From Gonocerus acuteangulatus (lineage: Eukaryota > Arthropoda > Insecta > Hemiptera > Coreidae), in assembly GCA_946811695.1 (NCBI GenBank), contig OX328123.1, forward strand, positions 36,445,660-36,509,659: DNA of 64,000 bases. Direction: 5' to 3'. Position numbers and translations under genes: made by a program. The notes below the pieces were generated by a model. That model did no database searches and was not told the origin of the DNA. It was given only the letters and a program-made list of their open reading frames with translations. Shown here one piece after another: positions 1 to 10,057 of this stretch (its first letter is position 1; every line of letters starts with the position of its first letter).

Positions 1-81
1 TATTCGGGTTCTATAATGCCAGTGAGTGCGATTGATGGTATATTGCCACAAGTAATAGTTGCGGATTCAAGAAAGAAATAA
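1..81 (+). CDS. Possible 3' end of a coding exon (window edge)
   Basis: The first 78 bases read as 26 open codons in frame 1, ending MPVSAIDGILPQVIVADSRKK and then TAA at 79-81 (last 21 residues paraphrased by their ends: MPVSAIDG to ADSRKK). The composition looks protein-like, but 26 codons is too short to exclude chance. The gene or element would begin outside the window. I recognise no family. Confidence 0.22.
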   Translation, partial: YSGSIMPVSAIDGILPQVIVADSRKK

Positions 82-2210
82 TTATTGGCCGTCAGACACT
101 AAGTAATACATTTTCATTATATTGGTGTTTGCTGTCTGCAACTTTTTACGGTAAGATTTACTTTTTTATGCATGAGTGTTAATTAATTGATGAGTTTTAT
201 TGTTTATTTTGAGTTTTATTTAGTTTTGAATTCACATTCACAAGTGTCAGAATGGTTTAATTAAAATTTCATTTACTTTAGAACCTCCTGGGATAAGAGT
301 CCTCATAATTATAATAGCTTTAGCAGCCGTGGCTTTTAAGATATCTTTAATTAAAAATTTTGATAAATATTAAAAAAAATATTTTAACATTTTGGCTCGC
401 CAATGTGGAATAAGAATTTCTGATATAAATTCTTATAATATTTGTTTTAATAATATATATATTTATAAATTTTTACAGGATTCATTTTCGGTGTCTACTA
501 AGTAGGATCGATAAAAATTTGAAGACATTTTTCAAGTAGTTCCGTCATGAGTGCAACCTCACTAGCTACTTTCCTTTGGAGGAAAGTGCTAAAAAGGAAA
601 AGTAGGTATCTAGGACAGAGCCTCTATCAGAACAACATGAGAAGATCATGGAAAATGGAGAAAAAATCTCATGTAGTTCTAGCATAATTGTCTTAAAAAG
701 ATTATGTAAAAGGAACTTCCAGTAGTCACGATATAATTATTCATAAGACATTTAGTAAGCTTCCATTAACAAATACTTGATTATTCAACATAAGGCTACC
801 ATTAGTCAGGATATAATAATAATAAATAAACTCATTTCTTATAGACATTTTTGCATTTAGAAAAATGCATAATTTCTGGGAATTTTTACTCGAGATGAAA
901 TATTATGACTCAAACATATATGTTCTTTGTGAAGGAAGGGAGGGATATCGCATAAATGTCCTATATCAATTTGATTCAACGTGTTTCTTACATTTTTTAT
1001 CAATTTGGTAAGAATTACCAAGTTATAATGGAATCGATGTTAGACTTCACTAGGTAATTATAAAATACACTGAAATTAGACTGTTTTTAAAAAGAACCAA
1101 GAGAGTGGAATAAATCTTAAGTGTTAAATAACTTCAAATCATTGTGTTAAAGTTAAAGATTCAAGGAAAAGTTAGTTAAGGCTTGTGTGTACAAATTGTT
1201 CTTTTTAGAATAAAGGCCTAATATATTCATGTAATTCTTACCTCAATCAAACTATAAAGTTGTTTTGTGTGCGATTTCAACGCAATTAAACTGTTTTGTT
1301 GCAGTGGTGCACTTAAAAACGAACTAGAGTACATCCATTTTCTGTCTCGAACCAATCCAACATCCAACCTCCTGTCACACTTCCCACAGCTTTATCTGGA
1401 GATATATATGAATATCTCACCTTAAATTGGTCATTCATTCCAAAGGAGGTAAAGTAGGTAAAAAAAACAACAGAGTGTAGAATTTACTCATCTCCAAAAC
1501 TAGTAAATATATTGACCAGCAAAAAACTATTTCCAGTAATATTTATTTTTTTCACAAATAAATTTAAATTAATATACATTCAACAATAGTATATACTCAG
1601 CAAGCATATATTTTAACCTTACAAACAAATACATTTTAATTTTTAATATAGTACAAAAAATGTATAATTACAAGTAGGAACTAGAGATGTGGGGTGGAAA
1701 ATTTTCAGCTATGTTTTTCCGGAAAATTTTCCATTAACATAAGGCTATTTTTTGGTAAATTTGTTCTAGGACATATATGAGCAATCCATATTCTCTTATA
1801 TTAGCTAATTTCTGAACCATTTAAACAAAAACTACAGATTATAATTCAACTTTTTTATCCACATGAATAAAATTAAATGTGATTATGTTTTGCCTAACAA
1901 TTGTCATATTGCTTATGTAATAACTCATAAAAAGGCAATTCGCCCTATTTCATAATAAAAGAGCACTTACAGAAAATGAATCGCTCATTTCTCTTAATAT
2001 TTGATAAACAAGGTTGTAGCGGAAACCAGTTCCACCACACTCTACAAGCTACAACAGTTTTAAGAAAAGTCGCCCCATTTAAACAACACTAGATTGGAAT
2101 TAAAAAAAAATCATACTGCTCTCTGTCAGGGTTAATGGTTAACCAGAAAATAACAAATGTGTGGACGTTCTAAATTTTGTAGAAGTCTAGGAAGGCAACA
2201 AAATTATAGT
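82..2210. other. AT-rich stretch without a recognisable gene
   Basis: No long ORF or convincing splice-bounded exon is visible on either strand. At about 530-605 a diverged piece of the foldback repeat family can be seen: a tccgtcatgagtgcaacctc-like segment followed by a short inverted pair around ctttcctttggaggaaag and gctaaaa. The rest is simple AT-rich sequence. Confidence 0.5.
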
Positions 2211-2384
2211 TACAGTAGAACCTCTCATATCCGGCCATGGTCGGAACGGCCAAAAGGGTCGGATATCGGGAGGAGGTAAAAAAACGCCTTTTAAAGTTAT
2301 AAAAACAGCTATAATGTACAGTACATACTGTAATACAACTTTATTGTGATTGTAAAAGTGTTGCTACGTACATTTCGTACATTT

Positions 2385-3060
2385 AGGCCGCTCGTCCACT
2401 GGACCCGAAAAGCTGCGAACTGCGAAGCAACGAATTCGGACGAACGGCGTTCGTGCGAATGCCTCTCTTCCATTGCCTCAGTGTTCGTCCGAATTCGCAG
2501 TTGACGTGATGGCTCTTCCGAAAGGTTTTGCCCATGATGTTGATGAAGAATATTTCGCTTTGGAATCGTCTCCTTTGATTCATCGACGGCTCCGACGACA
2601 TCGACAAAGACGGGAAATTTGGGTGAATCATATTAACACCAAAAGAAAAGAGTTCGGTGAATTTTCTCATTTGTGTAACGATCTTCAAATCGACGATGAC
2701 CACCACTTTTCCTATTTTCGAATGAGAAAGGATACATTTCAATACATCCTTGAAAATATTTATTCTAAAATAAAAAAATTCAGTAATTTTCAAGAGACGA
2801 TTTCTCCAAAAGAACGTCTGGTGGTGGTATTTTGTTTCCCTTTGGTCCCACAGATATTTCCATTCCTGGACAAGCACAATTAATTTATCACAATCCATAT
2901 TATGCCTCTCATCCACTGGAACTGAATTGCATGTCTGCGAAATGAATTCGGACGAATACGCACGAACAATCCAAACACGAAGCTCCATCATGGACCGCGT
3001 CCATTGGGCCCGTATCGTTCGTCCGAATTCGTCGCCAACGGAATCACAGACGGCAGTCGG
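2385..3060 (+). mobile_element. Harbinger-related insert nested in the TIR element
   Basis: Three related segments mark this insert: ctcgtccactggacccga near 2391, ctcatccactggaactga near 2907 and gcgtccattgggcccgta near 2996, each accompanied by the palindromic motif cgtccgaattcggacg or half of it. They surround a truncated transposase reading frame. Exact ends and target duplication could not be fixed, so the boundaries are approximate. Confidence 0.45.
2473..2883 (+). pseudogene. Truncated PIF/Harbinger (HARBI1-like) transposase, N-terminal part
   Basis: A 136-codon frame carries the region that precedes the nuclease domain in HARBI1-type transposases: an RREIWV motif (about residue 46), GEFSHLCNDL (about 62), a YFRM segment (about 82) and then ISPKERLVVV (about 110), which in the family leads into the LRFLATG helix. 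Here it diverges after that point and stops. Complete family members are about 350-400 residues with a DDE catalytic domain, which is absent. This is a dead fragment. The start codon at 2473 is only the first ATG in frame. Family assignment rests on motif order, not on a search. Confidence 0.6.
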
Positions 3061-3094
3061 TCGGGCACTAGGTCGGATATGGGAGGTTCTACTC

Positions 3095-3480
3095 TAAATG
3101 CAAATATTGTAATGTAAATAGATTGACAGATTAATACAAGGCGAAGCTGATATCATTCTCACAAAACCTTCATTTGATGAGCGATGACAATGTCAACCAT
3201 TCAAATACTGCATCTTCTTCTGAGCAGAGAGAAAAACGTTATTTTTGAAAAGAAAAAAAAAAAAAAAAAAAAAAAAAAAAGAAAAGATTAGTTGCTTAAC
3301 AATATTGGGTTGCTTTCCACACAGAGTACCCACCAGTAGGCATAGGAACTAATGTTTATTATATTAAAAAAATACCCCCCCAAAAAAAACTAAAAAAAAA
3401 AGTAAAGCTAAAAATATAATGATGGAAATATTTGTAAAAATGTTTAAAAAAATAAATTAATAATATAAATAAAATTAAAG
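3095..3480. repeat. Low-complexity A-rich stretch
   Basis: An uninterrupted poly(A) run of almost 30 bases lies near 3253-3280, followed by more A-rich sequence. It could be the tail of a decayed retroelement, but no body is recognisable upstream. Confidence 0.5.
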
Positions 3481-3737
3481 AAACACACATTCTCGAATTC
3501 TTCATTTCATTTAATAAAATCGTGTTCCACTGTTAAATGCTTGTGAAATTGCGATCAAAATTATATATTTTATTTCTTCCCATAAATCCTTGAATTTATA
3601 AACTTCGATTTTAGCACGATTCCTCCCTCCCTCTATATGGAGGAAACCCGCTTATGAGGTTGACCTCGACGCAATCCGGAAGTGCTGACTACAAAATTTC
3701 TCGTTTTAGACCCACTGAGCTCGATGATTGAGCTGAA

Positions 3738-3807
<70 letters not shown>

Positions 3808-4443
3808 GTCTCACAGGCTCAAAATTTGATGAAATATGGTAAAAACATCTTTTGTCTAATTTAAAAGCTTAAGTCTGTTAACCGTTAGAATTCGTCGGCC
3901 AAAACATGCGTTTTGGAAAAATTTGTAACACGGACGTTTTAGAGTTAATATGCTTGCAGGTATTTGTTTAATAGGTTCTCTAATGTAGGAAAAAAAATGG
4001 AACCATTTTTAAGATGATATCTGTAACCGTTTTCGAGGAAAATGGAAACAGTTTTTGTTACTCAGTTTTGGTTTGGTTACTTAGAATTGTAAGACTCAGT
4101 TGAAATGTTTTATACATGTTTGAAATTCAAACATACGTATTTATAGTATTTCAATGTTTGGAGTTGTTTACGTATTAGAAAAAAAATGTATTAACATACA
4201 TGAAGCGTTTTGAAATGTTCGTATGTTATCCTTAATATCGTGAAAACGGTTGGAAAATTAAAGTAACTGGAACATAACCATTTGAAGGGTTCGAAGACAT
4301 TCTCTAGAAAAGAAGTTTCTAAAGTAATTTTCGATGGGGCGATGTCAATCAAAGAAATTAGCACTTAAATCTTCAAAATTGTTAGTTTTGTTCATTCCAA
4401 CGGGGTTTGTCACCGTTTACCTAACGTTTTGATTGCATTAATT
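3481..4443 (+). repeat. Foldback repeat family, copy with internal (TA)n
   Basis: In order this shows the hairpin-like cctccctccctctatatggagg end, the gaggttgacctcgacgcaatccggaagtgc segment (3655-3690), a (TA)n array at 3740-3805, the ctgtctcacaggctc segment and then the long internal part with its aaccgttttcgaggaaaat and tcgtgaaaacggtt motifs. The same order recurs at 12120, 13640, 22200, 27046, 29760 and 41130. No protein is encoded. Confidence 0.7.
3740..3805. repeat. (TA)n microsatellite
   Basis: About 33 TA units, located at the fixed internal position of the foldback family copy. Confidence 0.95.
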
Positions 4444-4535
4444 CATGGGTGTATATAAGGGGGAGGGGCTGCAGCTCCCCCGAAATCTTGATTTGATCGG
4501 TAAAAATTCCATAAAACCCTTAAAACTAAATTAAA
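4444..4535. mobile_element. Left fragment of hAT-type MITE
   Basis: Begins catgggtgtatataagg and runs through the G-rich gctgcagctcccccgaaat block and the acccttaaa-aaattaaa segment seen in the intact copy at 20310-20585. It stops at the copia LTR, and the right half is not on the other side of copia at 9495, so the flanks have been rearranged. Confidence 0.65.
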
Positions 4536-4721
4536 TTTTAACTTTGAACTGGGTGGAACACAAAAGTGAACACCACGAATAGAAATAACTGGTTTATTCT
4601 CATAGTAACAAGCAGTTCCCCGGGAGTTCACATCAAGACAAGAATACTCCCAGCATGCAATGCACGGCCTTACAATTTTACAGTGGCGCGCCCACCGCAC
4701 ACTTTACAAAGAGGTATAACA
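4536..4721 (-). repeat. copia 3' LTR
   Basis: 186 bp, starting TGTTATACC in sense orientation and ending at the GTTAAAA shared with the 5' LTR. The two copies differ by only a few changes (for example agaaataact against agaaagaact, and caagaca-agaat against caagaca-gaat), implying a fairly young insertion. Confidence 0.9.
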
Positions 4722-4730
4722 CCCCCCTTC
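4722..4730 (-). promoter_or_regulatory. copia polypurine tract
   Basis: GAAGGGGGG on the sense strand directly abuts the 3' LTR. This is where plus-strand DNA synthesis is primed in LTR retrotransposons. Confidence 0.8.
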
Positions 4731-4889
4731 GAATGACACTCCATCAACCCCACTTACAATTTAGAGTGACATTCGCCTAATCATACAAAAAAAATATAAA
4801 CATATGCTGATCATATCCACTATGATAAATGAACATTAAACTTTAAATTAAATTACACATTAAATTAAATTAAACTAAACAAATGAACA

Positions 4890-5535
4890 TTAAACATTAA
4901 AAATTATTTTTCTAAATTTTACAAATTTATCCTCACACAATGCTTTGGTAAAAACATCTGCAATGTTTTCCCCTGATGGGACAGAGTCCACTTTAATACT
5001 TCCCTCATTGAACAAATCTTTTATATAATGAAATCTGGTATCAATATGTTTAGCCCTTTTAGAGTTGGTGTCATTTTGAATTGTTGTTATCGCACTTACA
5101 TTGTCCACCTTTAAATATGCAAATTCAATATTAGTTTTAATTTCCCTCATAATACCTAATTTATTTACAATTTCTTGGCCGGATATCGAACTGGCAATGT
5201 ACTCAGCCTCCATTGTGCTTTGGGCTACACAAGGCTGTTTTCTTGAAAACCACGATATGGGGTTTCCACAATGTAGTACAATACACCCACTAAAACTTTT
5301 TCTATCAATATCGTCCCCAGCCCAATCAGCGTCAGAAAAACAAACTAAGTTATTAGAATTCCGTTTAAAATTAAGTTCTGGGGTGCCTTTTAAATATCTA
5401 AGTACCCTCTTAGTTGCCTTCCATAAACACAAGGTCGGTTTATCTAAAAATCTGGACAGAAATGACACCGAATATGCTAAATCTGGAAGGGCAGAAGTCG
5501 CAAGATACATTAATGAACAAACTAATCGTCTATCG
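4890..5535 (-). pseudogene. copia RNase H and C-terminal part of Pol
   Basis: After the SINE the frame resumes with CSLMYLATSALPDLAYSV, the usual connection after RT in copia Pol, followed by YLKGTPEL, then the RNase H core: the first Asp in CFSDADWAG, the Glu in AQSTMEAEYIA, the Asp in LKVDNVSA and the late Asp in ENIADVFTK. It ends with a normal stop at 4890. In a working element this degrades RNA in RNA-DNA hybrids during reverse transcription. The domain itself looks intact; what kills it is separation from RT by the SINE. Confidence 0.88.
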
Positions 5536-5590
5536 GCGCTAATGGCCAAGATGTAGATGCGCCGTAAAAAAAAAACAAAAAAAAAAAAAA
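5534..5590 (+). mobile_element. 5'-truncated SINE (gcgctaatggcc tail) inside copia pol
   Basis: The insert starts cggcgctaatggccaag, ends gatgcgccgt plus an A-rich tail, and is flanked by a perfect 13-bp duplication actaatcgtctat (5521-5533 and 5591-5603). In copia those 13 bases code the RRLV end of an RT segment that normally continues into SLMYLA. The same tail is found at 23725-23770 and 35442-35494. Confidence 0.9.
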
Positions 5591-5603
5591 ACTAATCGTC
5601 TAT

Positions 5604-6140
5604 ACGGTACATTATCAACAACTTCCCCTGAGTTTTTAAAACCCGTTACCATCGGTGTTGATACAGTATGACAATCAGACATTTTGAATTCATCTAATAA
5701 TCTTTGAATAAACTTAGGTTGACTTAATTTAATACAATCAGGCTTAACCTTAATTTGTATTCCCAAAAATGTTTCCCCAGAAATTTCCCGAACTCTAAAT
5801 TCATTTTTTATAGCATCAATTAAAATATTAATTTCACTTACACCCCCAGAAATTAAAACATCATCAACATGAATGACCAATAGAACATTATCCTTATGAT
5901 ACAAACATACGTCATACCTGGACCTTTTAAAATTTTGTTTTATCATAAAGTGATCAAATCTCTTATTCCAACATTTAGGTGAGTCCCTTAGTCCATATAG
6001 AGCTTTCTGCAACTTCATTACATTGGATTCATGATTCAGTCCTTCAGGCGTGTCGATATAAGTATCTTTGTCTAGATAACCGTTCAAAAAGGCTGTCGGG
6101 ACATCTAACTGCCTTAATGCCCAATTGTTTTGAACTGTCA
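5604..6140 (-). pseudogene. copia reverse transcriptase
   Basis: Sense strand shows NNWALRQLDVPTAFLNG (RT motif with the first catalytic Asp), ALYGLRDSPKCWN, the catalytic IHVDDVLISG box, FLGIQI and the VPYRRLV end. All three RT aspartates are visible. The domain's start (TRWVFTEKDNGEKKARLVARGF) lies upstream at 6244-6420 and is cut off from this part by the inverted duplication, so the enzyme cannot be read through. Confidence 0.88.
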
Positions 6141-6245
6141 TAGACAAAAATACTTATATCGACACGCCTGAAGGACTGAATCATGAATCCAATGTAATGA
6201 AGTTGCAGAAAGCTCTATATGGACTAAGGGACTCACCTAAATGTT
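5970..6245. repeat. 105-bp inverted duplication inside copia RT
   Basis: 5970-6074 and 6141-6245 are reverse complements with about one mismatch, separated by 66 bases. The 5970-6074 copy is the normal RT coding sequence; the other is inserted in reverse between the VRFLL and SMTVQNNW codons, apparently with little loss of coding sequence. Confidence 0.9.
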
Positions 6246-7818
6246 AATTTAGGTAACAAAATTTTAAAAGAAATCTCACCGATGACATTCGGCAAACCGG
6301 AGAATATGATTTATTCAACATGTCACTAGCTGGTTCCTGGAAGCCTCTGGCAACCAATCTAGCTTTCTTCTCTCCGTTGTCTTTCTCGGTGAACACCCAT
6401 CTGGTGTCAACTTTAACTGCACCAGGAGGGATCTTGGCTGGTGACCATGTTCCCATCTCCTCATGAGCTTGGAGCTCCCTTTGGATGGCTTCTTTCCAGC
6501 CTTCATCTTTAACTGCTTCTTCGTATGTTTTGGGTATTTGTCTTGAAACTTGATCAACGATATTTACCTCGGCCAAGTTAGTGTCAAAGTCTTCCAACCA
6601 AGTAGGAGGCTTTCTATTCCTGGAGCTTCTTCTTCTCAAGGCTTTTTCCTTTTCGTCCCCTTCTTCCTCCTCGTCTTCTTCTGAAACAATATCTTCCACA
6701 CAAGGATTCTCATTAATAGGTTCCGTCATGTCATTGGATTCTTCAAGCTGAACTGGAATACCATTATCAGTATAATTTCTTTCCTCAGTGAATACTACAC
6801 TCCTGGCAATAAATACACTTTGCTTCTCAGAATGCCATAGCCTGTAACCATTTGGTGCATATCCCAACATCATACACCTAACACCACGGTCATCCAACTT
6901 GCCAGCTCGTTCTTCCTTGGCAACATGAGCGTAGCACTCACAACCGAATCGTTTTATTTTTGACAAATCAGGTGGATATCTATACCATAACTCAGCAGGA
7001 GTACAATTATCATTTAAAGCAGAAGTTTTTATTCTATTTATTACATATACTGCTGTTTTAACTGCTTCTCCCCAAAAAGATTTTTCAAGTCCACTATCAT
7101 TGATCATACAGCGAGCCATATTCATAACTGTCCTGTTCATGCGCTCACTAATCCCGTTCTGGGCTGGATTCCGAGGAACAGTGTACTGTATTTGTATGCC
7201 TAAACTTTGACAATATTCCCTCAATTCATATGAACTGTATTCACCACCGTTGTCCACCCTAATTCTCTCGATACTGTTACCAAACTTAGCACACACCATT
7301 CGACTGTACATTTTAAATTTTTCCAAGAGTTCCGATCTTTTCTTTATCAAATATACAACACAAAAATGTGTAAAAGAATCAATAAAGGTCACGAAATACC
7401 TGTATCCATCAAAAGTGGAAGGGTTGATTGATCCACAAATATCGGACGATATCACTTCAAGTATTCGTCTGGCTTTTCTTTCCTCTGGCAATCTCTTGTA
7501 AGGTAGATTAACTTGCTTCGACTGAAGACAAACACCACAAGTTTTGTTGGCCGGATAATGCGAAGAGTGGCCCATTCGTCGATGCAACATGTCATCGTCC
7601 ACTGATGCACTGTTTACACTGGGTTTTGACAGATAGAAAGTTACAGTAAACAGTTTACCTTCTCGATTCCCTCGAAGTACTATCGATTCACCCTTGATAA
7701 CTTTAACACCTTTATCAACAAACATTATCGAGTACCCCAGTTCTTGCATTTTAGAGACTGATAATAAATTTTTATTCAACCCTGAACATTCATACACATC
7801 AGTTATTCTGATTACACG
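6244..7818 (-). pseudogene. copia integrase and RT N-terminus
   Basis: The frame starts after the TGA at 7819-7821, passes the zinc-binding H-H-C-C region (LHRRMGHSSHYPANKTCGVC), and the D,D,E core: SSDICGSI, RVDNGGEYSS and the Glu in NGISERMNR. Then follow the C-terminal FGCECYAHV and GVRCMMLGY motifs, an acidic linker and the RT opening WVFTEKDNGEKKARL. Integrase inserts the cDNA into the host chromosome. The domain is intact across about 500 residues, a sign of recent activity, but lacks an in-frame link to protease and to the rest of RT. Confidence 0.92.
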
Positions 7819-8115
7819 TCATTCGTCATCATTTAGTAATAATGTTCCACACCGACTTGACACTATCTCTTGATTTTTCTTTGCAACTTTAATCACTAAT
7901 CTTGTCTTTTTCCAATTCACCAAATATTTTCCAAGATCAGGACCAACAAAATGATTCGTCGACCCCGAATCAATAATAAATTTTACTTTTTCATTTGTAG
8001 AAGTCACATTCATGGTATAACTCAGAAAAGTTATTTCTCCCTCACCTCCTTCTTCACAAATATTGGAGTTATTCTTAGAAGAAAGTTTGTACCTAAACAA
8101 AATGCTGCTGGGTGT
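7819..8115 (-). pseudogene. copia aspartic protease
   Basis: Contains KFIIDSGSTNHFV, the active-site Asp-Ser-Gly of copia proteases, and downstream VAKKNQEI and GTLLLNDDE. The frame ends in TGA at 7819-7821; removing that stop it would continue directly into integrase (RVIRITDVYECSG). Upstream it runs into the inserted LTR-flank copy at 8115, so it is detached from gag. Confidence 0.85.
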
Positions 8116-8548
8116 TACAGTGGCGCGCCCACCGCACACTTTACAAAGAGGTATAACAATTTGTAGTTCATTCAAACTTTTGTCAACTTTCAATTTTTTT
8201 TTTTTTTATGAAAAACTGCTTTCCAGATTTCTGATTAATGTATTGTATATAACAACCATTTTTTTAGAACCTACATTACATTTTCAATGAAAAACACCCA
8301 TTATTACCTTGTAAATTAAGAGCTATCTATACTAAACGCCATATATATGTGCACTTTTGATGTTAGCGTTTTTTTTAAATTATTTGTATTTTTTTAATCT
8401 GCTATTAGTAGACTTAGGGGTGTGACTCTGCCTCAAAAGTTGCATTTTCAGGGCATTCCGATTTCTTGTGACCCCACTTTCGGCATTTATAACATTGAAA
8501 TTTAAATTCCCCTTTAGCAGCATTTTGTTTAGGTACAAACTTTCTTCT
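8077..8548. repeat. 33-bp inverted repeat bracketing the LTR-flank insert
   Basis: 8077-8109 and 8516-8548 are perfect reverse complements. The 8516-8548 copy is in the correct gag orientation (coding RRKFVPKQNAA, just before the zinc knuckle); the 8077-8109 copy is inverted at the far side of the insert. Confidence 0.9.
8115..8446 (+). repeat. Duplicate of the copia LTR outer end plus 300 bp of flank
   Basis: Matches 9451-9790 in the same orientation, covering the last 44 bases of the LTR and the adjoining non-copia flank, with mainly poly(T) length differences. At its right side the copy joins gag at the shared bases tgcatt. Confidence 0.9.
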
Positions 8549-9196
8549 ATCATTAAATTTCTTGGAGTAAAATAGGTTACCTGCATCTTCCCTTGGCTGA
8601 TTTCTGCCTTGGTTATTAGCCTATGTCAGTAATTCGTTCTTGACATACTCATAATTTATATCTTTAGGGTCCTTACGAAAAATTATTTTGAGTGAGCTCA
8701 CAACATGCTTATAAGATTCTGGCATAGCTGCCAATAGCTGTGACACTACCTCACACTCTTCAATATTGGCACCTGAACTTCGTAATTCACTCACACAATT
8801 CTCAAATTCAGCGAGAAAACGTTCAAGACCGGCAACATGTCCACCATGTTTAATCCACTTATGGTCGAACTGCATATTCCTCATCTTGCGCTGCAAATCG
8901 ACTTGGATGGTCAGACCTACTTTAACATATGTGCTTCGCAATTTCTTCATAATATTTTCCGCACTAGTTTCACTCGCTATCAATGAAATTACATTGTCAC
9001 TTAGCAACTGAATAATGAGGTTGCGCGCCTTCGCATCCTTCTGAGTGAAATCATTGCTCTGCTTGACATCTTCCGTTGGCGAAATCGTGTCCAGTAAATT
9101 ATTAGCATCTAACAATGCTTTCAATCTAATCTCCCAAGTGGAAAAGTTCCGTCCGTCAAAAGGCTTGACCACGTTCATAACGTTTTGAACCGCCAT
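8447..9196 (-). pseudogene. copia gag with CCHC zinc knuckle, disrupted
   Basis: I place the start at 9196: MAVQNVMNVVKPFDGRNF then STWEIRLKALLDANNL, a close match to the copia gag opening (KPFDG-Y-W). The upstream codons to 9337 run through a poly(T) tract and PBS-side sequence. The gag helical domain (LKIIFRKDPKDINYEYVKNELL) ends at a TAG (8621-8623). The zinc knuckle CYKCRKWGHKKSEC (8453-8494, C-x2-C-x4-H-x4-C) is in another frame, so a frameshift also lies between. Gag forms the particle and binds RNA. Confidence 0.88.
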
Positions 9197-9295
9197 GCTG
9201 CTTCCCCCGCGAACGGTACAGCACTTATCACTTTTACTAAAAAAAAAAAAAAAAAAAATCCGCGATTCGCGACACTTAATATAACTTGGGAACTG

Positions 9296-9309
9296 CTGGG
9301 CCCATAACC
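9296..9309 (-). promoter_or_regulatory. copia primer-binding site
   Basis: Sense-strand GGTTATGGGCCCAG follows the 5' LTR without a gap. From memory this equals the PBS of Drosophila copia, which is primed by an internal half of initiator-Met tRNA. Confidence 0.8.
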
Positions 9310-9494
9310 TTTTAACTTTGAACTGGGTGGAACACAAAAGTGAACACCACGAATAGAAAGAACTGGTTTATTCTCATAGTAACAAGCAGTTCCCCGGGAG
9401 TTCACATCAAGACAGAATACTCCCAGCATGCAATGCACGGCCTTACAATTTTACAGTGGCGCGCCCACCGCACACTTTACAAAGAGGTATAACA
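9310..9494 (-). repeat. copia 5' LTR
   Basis: 185 bp, TGTTATACC to GTTAAAA on the sense strand, matching the 3' LTR. It should contain the element's promoter, but no clear TATA box can be singled out. Confidence 0.9.
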
Positions 9495-9920
9495 ATTTGT
9501 TGTTCATTCAAACTTTTGTCAACTTTCAAATTTTTTTTTTTTTTTTTTTTTAATGAAAAACTGCTTTCCAGATTTCTGATTAATGTATTGTAAATAACAA
9601 CCATTTTTTTAGAACCTACATTAAATTTTCAATGAAAAACACCCATTATTACCTTGTAAATTAAGAGCTATCTATACTAAACGCCATATGTATGTGCACT
9701 ATTGATGTTAGCGTTTTTTTAAATTATTTATATTTTTTTAATCTGCTATTTGTAGACTTAGGGGTGTGACTCTGCCTCAAAAGTTGCATTATTTAATAAG
9801 CTTTAAAATGGTCCCTCGTTATTTAAAAAAAAAAAATTATTTGACTCTATTTTTTTCTGATTTATAAGCCAAGACCAACAAATGTGCTTTGGCGTGAACA
9901 AGCCTTTCTGAAAATATCCT
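9495..9920 (-). repeat. Interspersed repeat, second copy at about 37640
   Basis: On the minus strand the segment reads gttcacgccaaagcacattt, then gcttattaaataatgcaact and cctaagtctacaaatagcag. The same order in + orientation is found at 37650-37850. It forms the flank of the copia element. No coding capacity; element class unknown. Confidence 0.6.
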
Positions 9921-10057
9921 TTAATTTCACGTGATAATGGTGATGCCCCATTCTTCCCACACTAGGTAAACACACTTTTGGCTCTGATTAAGGGAAGGGG
10001 GACACTTCAGAATCAAGTGTGAAAGACAGAAGAACATATTAAAAATAATTACGCCTA

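Larger units (their letters stand above)
2213..3094. mobile_element. TIR DNA transposon, pogo/Tc1-mariner type, non-autonomous
   Basis: The left end reads cagtagaacctctcatatcc and the reverse complement of the right end reads gagtagaacctcccatatcc, so about 24 bp of terminal inverted repeat match with a few differences. Both ends are flanked by TA (2211-2212, 3095-3096), the target duplication of the Tc1/mariner/pogo group. Ends beginning CAGTAGAACCTC are typical of pogo/Tigger-like elements. No pogo transposase is present; the interior instead holds a Harbinger-like relic. Confidence 0.7.
4536..9494 (-). mobile_element. Ty1/copia LTR retrotransposon, degenerate
   Basis: Element read on the minus strand, 5' end at 9494. 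It has two near-identical LTRs of about 185 bp, a PBS, a PPT, and in order gag, protease, integrase, RT and RNase H, the copia order. Gag has an internal stop and frameshift, the protease-integrase junction has one TGA, RT holds a 105-bp inverted duplication, a SINE sits between RT and RNase H, and an LTR-flank copy separates gag from pol. The bases outside the LTRs (ttaaa at 4531-4535, atttg at 9495-9499) do not match, so no target duplication survives. It cannot make its proteins. Confidence 0.92.
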
